From positions 1 to 5,926 of the forward strand of contig JAGIAF010000212.1 in assembly GCA_017745015.1 (NCBI GenBank): a stretch of 5,926 bases of DNA, given 5' to 3'. How positions within the stretch are numbered: position 1 is the stretch's first letter; the number at the start of each line of letters is the position of its first letter. Source of the DNA: Bdellovibrio sp. Its GTDB lineage: Bacteria > Bdellovibrionota > Bdellovibrionia > Bdellovibrionales > Bdellovibrionaceae. This document shows, one piece after another, positions 1 through 4,823 of the stretch. The notes under the pieces are model-generated. The model did not search any database and was not told the origin of the DNA. It saw nothing but the letters and a program-made list of their open reading frames with translations. Made by a program: the position numbers and the translations under genes.

Positions 1-1
1 A

Positions 2-139
2 GCTAAGGCTATTTCGCCTTATGCGCACTTTGAAGGTGCCGCTGGACATCGCGACCTCAGCGTTCAAAGTGTTAAATGCTCTTTGAATTATGACAAGCGC
101 GCTTATGAGTGCACGCTTTCCGTTGTAGACTTTGAATAA
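2..139 (+). CDS. 3' end of an unrecognised protein (partial, 45 codons visible)
   Basis: An open frame runs from the left edge to a TAA at 137-139 and encodes 45 residues, beginning AKAISPYAHFEG and ending VVDFE. The start is outside the window. I do not recognise the family. The visible part is polar, with alternating short strands and two cysteines 11 residues apart (visible residues 26 and 37), which could form a disulfide if the protein is exported; that is inference. A good hairpin terminator follows 28 bases after the stop and supports this being a real gene end. No start, signal peptide or function can be judged from what is visible. Confidence 0.6.
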   Translation, partial: AKAISPYAHFEGAAGHRDLSVQSVKCSLNYDKRAYECTLSVVDFE

Positions 140-166
140 TTACCACACCGTTTCGACTAGCAATCT

Positions 167-195
167 AAGGGCGGATCCTTGAATGATTCGCCTTT
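167..195 (+). terminator. Intrinsic terminator after the left partial gene
   Basis: Arms 167-177 and 185-195 pair over 11 bp with two G·U wobbles, around a 7-base loop (CTTGAAT). The right arm ends in TTT and the sequence continues ACCTTCCCCTGTT, so the T-tract is short and interrupted. It lies between the stop at 139 and the aldehyde dehydrogenase start at 228, so it probably separates two transcription units. The dehydrogenase promoter would then have to lie in or just after this hairpin. I see no convincing -10/-35 pair there. Confidence 0.55.
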
Positions 196-227
196 ACCTT
201 CCCCTGTTCGACCTTTAAGCTGATGTC

Positions 228-1631
228 ATGCTCGAACAAATCTTCATGCATCAAAAAGCGTTCGCACTGCAATTGCGCAAGGAATCCCTTGAGGTTCGCC
301 TTGAGCACCTCGACACCCTTGAACAAATCATCAGCCAAAACCAACAGGCCTTCTGCGAGGCTTTAGCCAAAGACTTCTCGAAGCCCGAAGCCGAGAGCCT
401 TTTGACTGAGATCTACCCCCTGATCCATGAAATCCAGTTCGCTAAAAAGAACCTTAAAAAGTGGATGAAGCCGCAAAAAACTTCGACCCCGTTGTTGATG
501 AAAGGTGCTAAGTGCGCCATTCAACAGGAACCCCGTGGCGTGTGTTTGCTCATCTCCCCTTGGAACTACCCCCTGTTGTTAACCTTTGGACCTTTGATTT
601 CGGCGGTAGCCGCCGGTAATACCGTGGTGATCAAGCCCTCGGAATTTACCAGCCATGTTTCCTCGTTGATGGCTAAGCTGCTGAAAGAAAAGTTCAAGGA
701 TGAGCATATCGCGGTTGTTTTAGGCGGCCACGAGACTTCCACTGAACTCTTAAAGTTCCCCTTTGATCATATCTTCTTTACTGGTAGCACCCACGTCGGT
801 CGCATCGTAATGGCAGCGGCCGCGAAGAACTTGAGCAGTGTTACTTTAGAACTTGGCGGTAAGTCCCCGACGATTGTGGATAATACTGCTGACCTGGAAT
901 TAGCCGCAGATAAAATCCTCTGGGGTAAGTTTATCAATGCAGGTCAGACTTGCGTGGCTCCAGATTATCTATTTGTACAGAACACAGTTCATCACCGCTT
1001 CATCAAAATACTTAAAGCAAAACTTGACGCCACCTACGGTAAGTCTGCGGAAGAACGTAAATCCTCAAAGGATTTCGCAAGAATCATCAACACTCATCAC
1101 ACCAAAAGACTTAAAGGACTTCTTGAAGAGGCCCTGGCGCATAACGCAGGCTTTATATATGGCGGTGAGGTCGATGTGGCCGATCGTTATGTGGCTCCGA
1201 CCCTGATTGAGAACGTTGATGTCCACATGGGCTTGATGAAAGAAGAAATCTTCGGCCCGATTTTACCGATCCAAACCTTCAAGGACATGAGCGAGGTCGT
1301 TCACTTTATCAACGAACGCCCGAAACCTTTGACCCTTTACATGTACTCTCATTCCGATATGCATATCGAACAAATCGCCAAGGAAACTTCATCGGGAGCT
1401 TTAAGCATTAACGATTCAGTGATTTATATGGCCAACCCCTATTTGCCATTTGGCGGAGTTGGCGAAAGCGGTATGGGAGCTTCCCACGGATATCACGGCT
1501 TTAAAGAATTCTCTCATGGCAAAGCCATCTTCAAACAAAGCTGGACCGGAAAGTTCCTGAAGATGGTCTATCCACCCTACAACCAAAAGAAGATCGACCT
1601 CTTAAAATCAGCGATCCGCTTTAAGGTTTAG
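228..1631 (+). CDS. NAD(P)+-dependent aldehyde dehydrogenase, ALDH3-like
   Basis: This 467-residue protein should oxidise an aldehyde to the carboxylic acid with NAD+ or NADP+. All ALDH landmarks are present: PWNYPL with the oxyanion-hole Asn113, the cofactor-binding strand VVIKPSE (about 133-139), FTGSTHVG (184-191), the general base Glu208 in TLELGG, the nucleophile Cys242 in NAGQTCVAPDY, EEIFGP (339-344) and PFGGVGESG near 407-415. The spacing of Asn113, Glu208 and Cys242 and the NAGQTCVAPDY motif are typical of the ALDH3 branch (fatty, benzaldehyde and coniferyl aldehyde dehydrogenases). Length is normal for soluble ALDH3 enzymes, and there is no C-terminal membrane anchor like that of mammalian ALDH3A2. 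ATG 228 has only a weak purine-rich upstream stretch; Met7 at 246 is a poorer alternative. The gene appears monocistronic. Its TAG stop lies inside the first repeat of the adjoining mobile unit. Substrate cannot be told. Confidence 0.95.
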   Translation: MLEQIFMHQKAFALQLRKESLEVRLEHLDTLEQIISQNQQAFCEALAKDFSKPEAESLLTEIYPLIHEIQFAKKNLKKWMKPQKTSTPLLMKGAKCAIQQEPRGVCLLISPWNYPLLLTFGPLISAVAAGNTVVIKPSEFTSHVSSLMAKLLKEKFKDEHIAVVLGGHETSTELLKFPFDHIFFTGSTHVGRIVMAAAAKNLSSVTLELGGKSPTIVDNTADLELAADKILWGKFINAGQTCVAPDYLFVQNTVHHRFIKILKAKLDATYGKSAEERKSSKDFARIINTHHTKRLKGLLEEALAHNAGFIYGGEVDVADRYVAPTLIENVDVHMGLMKEEIFGPILPIQTFKDMSEVVHFINERPKPLTLYMYSHSDMHIEQIAKETSSGALSINDSVIYMANPYLPFGGVGESGMGASHGYHGFKEFSHGKAIFKQSWTGKFLKMVYPPYNQKKIDLLKSAIRFKV

Positions 1632-1660
1632 GGGTAACTTAGGGGTAACAGTTCCCTTTT
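1628..1660 (+). repeat. Left terminal repeat: two tandem 11-mers plus core
   Basis: TTAGGGGTAAC occurs twice head to tail (1628-1638 and 1639-1649), followed by AGTTCCCTTTT. The inner 17 bases, GGTAACAGTTCCCTTTT, are repeated in inverted orientation at 2367-2383. The outer copy contains the TAG stop of the aldehyde dehydrogenase (1629-1631). Confidence 0.85.
1641..1660 (+). terminator. Possible terminator formed within the left repeat
   Basis: AGGGG (1641-1645) can pair with TTCCCT (from 1653), giving about 5 bp including one G·U, with a 7-base loop. It is followed by TTTT (1657-1660, partly in the stem). It is placed just after the aldehyde dehydrogenase stop. The stem is short, and a competing hairpin GTTCC/GGAAC (1651-1655 with 1662-1666) uses the same bases, so this is a weak call. 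Confidence 0.3.
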
Positions 1661-1666
1661 CGGAAC

Positions 1667-1702
1667 GCGCCGCCTCCTATTTCCAATCTGGGCAGGCTGC
1701 GC
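1667..1702 (+). other. Imperfect GC-rich hairpin in the RAYT leader, REP-like
   Basis: GCGC-C-GCCT (1667-1675) faces AGGC-T-GCGC (1694-1702): eight base pairs interrupted by one central mismatch, with an 18-base loop. TTTAGTAG follows (1703-1710), containing the tetranucleotide GTAG. A GC-rich stem with an internal mismatch next to GTAG or GGAG is the general pattern of the REP sequences that RAYTs recognise. Here the loop is longer than usual, and GTAG is on the 3' side in + orientation. No matching hairpin exists at the right end. It could instead affect transposase expression. Confidence 0.35.
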
Positions 1703-1732
1703 TTTAGTAGTTTTCTTGCAAGACACTCTGCC

Positions 1733-2386
1733 ATGCCTAGAAAAATACTCATTTTGACAGACGAAGCGCCCTATCACATAACCAACCGATCCAATAACAA
1801 AGAGAACTTCTATTTAGAGATGCCTTTTCTTTGGACGATCTTTATGGACTGCCTTGAACAATTGAAAATCCAGTTTCACTGCCAAATTCACAGTTTTGTT
1901 CTAATGTCCAACCACTACCATCTGGTCATCAGCACGCCCCGCCGCAATATCGGTGAAGCAATGAAATACCTCCATCGCGAGGTGGCTCGAAAAAGCAATC
2001 GTGAGACTGGCAGAATTAATCATTTTTTTGGTGGAAGATACAAATGGTCCCTTATTGATCGAGAAGATTACTATTGGAACTGCATCAAATATGTATTCCG
2101 AAATCCGGTCAGGGCCGGAATCTGCAAGAATGTTTCCGAGTACCGATTCTCCTCCTTAAACACGAAGCCTAACAAGTGGAACTGGATACTTTGTGATTGG
2201 TATCACCCGGAGAGGCCTCTTATCGAGCCAGACCGGGATTGGTTAAACGAACCCTTCACCACTGAAGTCGAAGAAATAATTCAACGCGGCCTAAGACGAA
2301 GACAATTTTCTCCACCGAAAACGCGAGATGGAAAAAACTCAGCCACTTTAGACGGCATGCAGTACAAAAAGGGAACTGTTACCTAA
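1733..2386 (+). CDS. REP-associated tyrosine transposase (RAYT; Y1/HUH transposase)
   Basis: A 217-residue single-strand DNA transposase of the Y1 (IS200-like) superfamily, RAYT branch. Landmarks in order: the N-terminal strand YHITNRSNNKENFY (14-27), the HUH metal-binding pair His61 and His63 in SNHYHLVI, FFGGRYKW (98-105), the probable nucleophile Tyr120 in KYVFRNPVRAG (119-129), EYRFSSL (136-142) and a basic C-terminal helix with GLRRRQ (186-191). These are the conserved RAYT blocks, so the enzyme looks intact. The start MPRK at 1733 matches the usual RAYT N-terminus, although no strong ribosome-binding site precedes it. The last residues, KKGTVT, and the TAA stop are encoded by the right inverted repeat, so the gene reads into its own element end. 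It uses more AT-rich codons (ATA, AGA, AAT) than its neighbours, consistent with acquisition. Whether it still moves DNA or serves a domesticated role cannot be told. Confidence 0.92.
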   Translation: MPRKILILTDEAPYHITNRSNNKENFYLEMPFLWTIFMDCLEQLKIQFHCQIHSFVLMSNHYHLVISTPRRNIGEAMKYLHREVARKSNRETGRINHFFGGRYKWSLIDREDYYWNCIKYVFRNPVRAGICKNVSEYRFSSLNTKPNKWNWILCDWYHPERPLIEPDRDWLNEPFTTEVEEIIQRGLRRRQFSPPKTRDGKNSATLDGMQYKKGTVT

Positions 2387-2397
2387 GGTTACCTAAG
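2367..2397 (-). repeat. Right terminal repeat: core plus two tandem 10-mers
   Basis: The core (2367-2383) is the exact reverse complement of 1644-1660. It is part of a tandem pair of GTTACCTAAG (2378-2387 and 2388-2397). Read on the minus strand the unit is CTTAGGTAAC, which is the left unit TTAGGGGTAAC without two of its Gs and with a different frame of repetition (10 versus 11 bases). It contains the transposase TAA (2384-2386) on + and the antiporter TAG (2395-2393) on -. Confidence 0.85.
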
Positions 2398-4609
2398 CCA
2401 GGTCTAAAATTCGGGAGCGGTCACCCACAATCCAAAGGACGTCGCCAGAGAGAAGGACTTCGCTGGATTCGGGGTTGAGGATACGGCGGCCATCGCGTTC
2501 GATGCCGACGACCAGGCCGTGAGTTTGCTCGCGCAAGCCGCATTCACGGATGCTTTTTCCAACAAATTCAGACTGAGGATCTAGCATGTGTTTTTCAAGA
2601 CTGTATTCAGACAACTCATCAGCATAGGACGTGTCCGCCGCATCGGTTTCGATGAAGTACTTAAACTTCGCGAGCTGCCCGTCATTACCAATCACAAAGA
2701 CCACGTCGTTAGGCATGAGCGCATCGTTTCTTCCCGGAGCCATAATACGACGACGGCCGCGTTCGATAAGAGCAACTGTCACACCGAAACGTTCACGCAC
2801 CGACAACGTTCCCAATGGCTTACCAACATAGGATGCTTCTGCCGGAATTTTAAATTCCGTCAAATGGGCATCCCAAGGAGCCAAAGTATGACCGTGAGTG
2901 CGCGCATGAATCTTATGAACATCTTCAGTCAGATTTGATAAGAAGCGACTTTCAAACCACTGATAGATCTGACGCAGTTTTGTGGAAAGCACATAACCAA
3001 CGATGATCGCCATCCACAATGTGATACCTAGAGCCCACCAGATCGGCACGAATTGCGCCACCATGGCGCCCACCAATCCGACAGCGACCATCACTCGAGA
3101 AACCAAGAAAATGTAATTCTGAGAACCACGATGTTTTGCTAAAAGAGCATCGAACTGTTTGGTGCGACCGAAAGCCAAGGCCCATAAAAATGGCGCACTC
3201 ATAATAAGTGTTGCAGACAAAGTGAGGAACTTCGCTGAACCCTCCTCCACTTGATGTTCCAACAAATAAGGCAACGTCACTCGCGCCATCAGAAGGAAAA
3301 TCCCTACAATGATGACGGAGTTCAAGAAGATCTTAAAAATGTAAGCGCGCACTTGATTGCGCCAGTCTTTATTCGCCGCCAATGAAAAAGAAATCACACT
3401 GTAGCGATCTAAAGCTTGCACAAACGTGGGTGGCAAAACTTTTTCAATAATACGATACATGCCTTCTGCAGAACGAATCATATACGGTGTAGTGAATGCC
3501 GTGACGACAGCAACGGCCACAGCCAAAGGATATAAATTGGGACTGACGACTTTCAAAGTCACACCCACAGTTGCGATGATAAACGAGAACTCCCCAATTT
3601 GCGCCAGACTCATGCCGGTTTGCAAAGAGGACTTCAAAGTTTGCCCCGATAACACGGAACCAACTGTCACACCCAAAGTTTTACCAATGATCACCAACGC
3701 CGAGAATCCCAAGACCAACTGCCACTGAGACGTAATCACCACCGGATCAATCAACATTCCCACAGAGATAAAAAACACCGCAGAGAAAAGATTTTTGATC
3801 GGAGAAATCAGATGATGAATGCGCTCTCCTTCAATCGTCTCAGCCAACACAGAACCAGTGATGAATGCACCCAAGGCTGCCGAGAATCCAACTTTCACGG
3901 CAAACACCACCATGGCCAGACACAAACCCACGGCCACAACCAGAATGGTTTCTTCATTCAAAATCTTTTGTGCCCGTTTTAAGAATGTCGGAAGAACAAA
4001 GATCCCCGTCACAAACCAAAGCGCCAAGAAGAACGCAAGCTTCAAGAACGAGAACAACATCTCAGTACCCGCAAACTCACGAGTCAGAGCGATAGATGTC
4101 AAGAACACCAAAAGCAAAACCGCCACAAGGTCTTCAATAACCAAGACACCCATCATGATGCCGACGAATTTCATATTCTTGAAACCCATTTCTTCGATGG
4201 TACGCATACTAATAGATGTCGACGAGATACAAAGAATGCCCCCAAGGAACAGACTGTCCATAAAGTTCCAGCCCAGAAGTTTTCCGGCTAAGAAGCCAAA
4301 CAGAACCATCATCCCGACTTCAAAGACCGCAGTGAAGCTCGCTGAACCGCCGACACGCAAAAGCTTTTTAAAACTAAATTCCAGGCCAAGAGCAAATAAC
4401 AGGAAAATGACGCCGATATCAGCCCACAGCTGCACATTCTCGCCGCTGGAAACAGTTCCAAACAAACCAACGCGAGGACCTACGAGGAAGCCCGCCACCA
4501 GATAACCAAGAACAATAGGTTGATTGAGCTTTTTAAATAGAAGAGTAACAAGACCCGCAGTCCCAAGAATGAGTGCCAAGTCGCTGATCATCGCCGGAAG
4601 ATTATGCAT
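2393..4609 (-). CDS. CPA2-family cation:proton antiporter with two TrkA-C domains
   Basis: This 738-residue inner-membrane protein should exchange K+ or Na+ for H+. Residues about 8-385 form the Na+/H+-exchanger domain, with VLGYLVAGFLVGP (33-45), CISSTSISM (127-135), the ion-binding pair Glu159-Asp160 in VIEDLVAV, Lys310 in the later core helices, and QIGEFSFI (337-344). Residues about 420-545 add roughly four more hydrophobic segments. The cytoplasmic tail has two TrkA-C (RCK-C) modules, about 585-655 and 675-738, each with the VGK...GDV/NDV pattern. I see no TrkA-N nucleotide-binding fold, unlike KefB/KefC. The first in-frame ATG, at 4792, would add 61 residues across a strong terminator, so I place the start at MHNLPAM (4609); Met7 at 4591 is an alternative. 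No clear Shine-Dalgarno is visible, but a hairpin abuts the start. The stop lies in the mobile unit's right repeat. Ion specificity is unknown. Confidence 0.9.
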   Translation of the reverse strand: MHNLPAMISDLALILGTAGLVTLLFKKLNQPIVLGYLVAGFLVGPRVGLFGTVSSGENVQLWADIGVIFLLFALGLEFSFKKLLRVGGSASFTAVFEVGMMVLFGFLAGKLLGWNFMDSLFLGGILCISSTSISMRTIEEMGFKNMKFVGIMMGVLVIEDLVAVLLLVFLTSIALTREFAGTEMLFSFLKLAFFLALWFVTGIFVLPTFLKRAQKILNEETILVVAVGLCLAMVVFAVKVGFSAALGAFITGSVLAETIEGERIHHLISPIKNLFSAVFFISVGMLIDPVVITSQWQLVLGFSALVIIGKTLGVTVGSVLSGQTLKSSLQTGMSLAQIGEFSFIIATVGVTLKVVSPNLYPLAVAVAVVTAFTTPYMIRSAEGMYRIIEKVLPPTFVQALDRYSVISFSLAANKDWRNQVRAYIFKIFLNSVIIVGIFLLMARVTLPYLLEHQVEEGSAKFLTLSATLIMSAPFLWALAFGRTKQFDALLAKHRGSQNYIFLVSRVMVAVGLVGAMVAQFVPIWWALGITLWMAIIVGYVLSTKLRQIYQWFESRFLSNLTEDVHKIHARTHGHTLAPWDAHLTEFKIPAEASYVGKPLGTLSVRERFGVTVALIERGRRRIMAPGRNDALMPNDVVFVIGNDGQLAKFKYFIETDAADTSYADELSEYSLEKHMLDPQSEFVGKSIRECGLREQTHGLVVGIERDGRRILNPESSEVLLSGDVLWIVGDRSRILDLA

Positions 4610-4611
4610 AG

Positions 4612-4635
4612 AAAAAGGGTACGCCGTACCTTTTT
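4612..4635 (-). promoter_or_regulatory. A/T-flanked hairpin immediately before the antiporter start
   Basis: On the minus strand the leader reads AAAAA-GGTAC-GGC-GTACC-C-TTTTT and ends two bases before the ATG at 4609. The stem is 5 GC/AT pairs plus 5 A-T pairs with a single bulged base and a 3-base loop. The only purine-rich stretch that could act as a ribosome-binding site (AAAAAGG) is in the 5' arm and about 20 bases from the ATG. It could be a translational gate, an attenuator, or an operator for a dimeric repressor, since it is also a DNA palindrome. Role is inference. Confidence 0.5.
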
Positions 4636-4658
4636 GAAATGCAACGCACACAAATAGA

Positions 4659-4681
4659 AAAAGCCCCGTAAAGGGGCTTTT
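4659..4681 (-). terminator. Strong, nearly symmetric intrinsic terminator
   Basis: AAAAGCCCC (4659-4667) and GGGGCTTTT (4673-4681) form a perfect 9-bp stem with loop GTAAA. On the minus strand the stem runs into TTTTTCTATTTG, so it should stop transcripts coming from the protease at 4824. On + it also ends in TTTT. It lies 50 bases upstream of the antiporter ATG and separates the two minus-strand genes. Confidence 0.85.
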
Positions 4682-4823
4682 CAAAAAACCATTTTCAACT
4701 TTAAAGCGGTCAAAATGGTTCGGATGTAAGGCGGAGTTATCCCCGCAGCGGAGGGGCTTACTGCCCGTCGCAGCGAGGAGATGGCCCGACAACGAAGTCA
4801 GACGGGCCGTTTTCAGCGCTTTA
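4682..4823 (-). other. Hairpin-rich intergenic stretch between protease stop and terminator
   Basis: No coding gene is supported in these 142 bases. They hold a perfect 9-bp stem AACCATTTT/AAAATGGTT (4687-4695 with 4712-4720, 16-base loop), a CCCC/GGGG hairpin (4741-4744 with 4753-4756), the seven-base direct repeat CGCAGCG (4744-4750 and 4769-4775), and a GGCCCG/CGGGCC stem near the protease end. The 4730-4810 half is much more GC-rich than its surroundings. It could be a structured 3' UTR of the protease mRNA, a small RNA, or a copy of a dispersed intergenic repeat. The sequence alone does not decide. Confidence 0.45.
4781..4813 (+). terminator. GC-rich hairpin with a + strand T-tail, no assigned gene
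   Basis: ATGGCCCG (4781-4788) pairs with CGGGCCGT (4803-4810) over 8 bp with one wobble, around a 14-base loop. TTT follows on the + strand. On the minus strand the stem is followed by CTCCTCGC and so would not terminate the protease transcript. Its polarity therefore suits a + strand transcript, yet no + strand gene is visible upstream after the RAYT. It may simply be part of the structured stretch around it. Confidence 0.35.

Larger units (their letters stand above)
1628..2397 (+). mobile_element. RAYT transposase unit bounded by inverted terminal repeats
   Basis: About 770 bases lie between inverted repeats at 1628-1660 and 2367-2397 and contain one intact HUH/Y1 transposase gene. The inner 17 bases of each arm (1644-1660 and 2367-2383) are perfect reverse complements. 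Outside that core each arm carries a tandem duplication of a short unit. No target-site duplication is apparent, which fits HUH-family chemistry. Classical IS200/IS605 elements have subterminal hairpins and no inverted repeats, so this arrangement is better compared with RAYT/REP units. The boundaries are my inference from where the repeats end. The unit sits between two convergent genes and overlaps both of their stop codons. Confidence 0.7.

Noticed and set aside
937..1206. 89-residue frame inside the aldehyde dehydrogenase
   Set aside because: It is out of frame within a gene whose catalytic motifs span this region, and shows no family features.
1628..2397. Classical IS200/IS605 element
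   Set aside because: The protein carries RAYT blocks (NPVRAG, long basic C-terminus) and the ends are inverted repeats; no TnpB partner or typical subterminal IS200 hairpin pair is present.
4449..4457. AACAGTTCC inside the antiporter, matching part of the mobile-unit core
   Set aside because: A nine-base match in coding sequence with no adjoining repeat unit; best explained by chance.
3819..4505. 228-residue open frame on + antisense to the antiporter
   Set aside because: It is rich in Lys, Thr, Pro and Asn as expected from the complement of membrane-helix codons, has no recognisable motif, and overlaps a well-supported gene on the other strand.
4636..4662. + strand promoter TTGAAA...TAGAAA before the intergenic block
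   Set aside because: Spacing is only 15 bases and the -10 match is poor; not enough to call a promoter for a small RNA.
4682..4823. 4.5S/6S/tmRNA or tRNA gene
   Set aside because: No SRP apical motif, no CCA-ended cloverleaf and no 6S-like long closing stem could be found on either strand.
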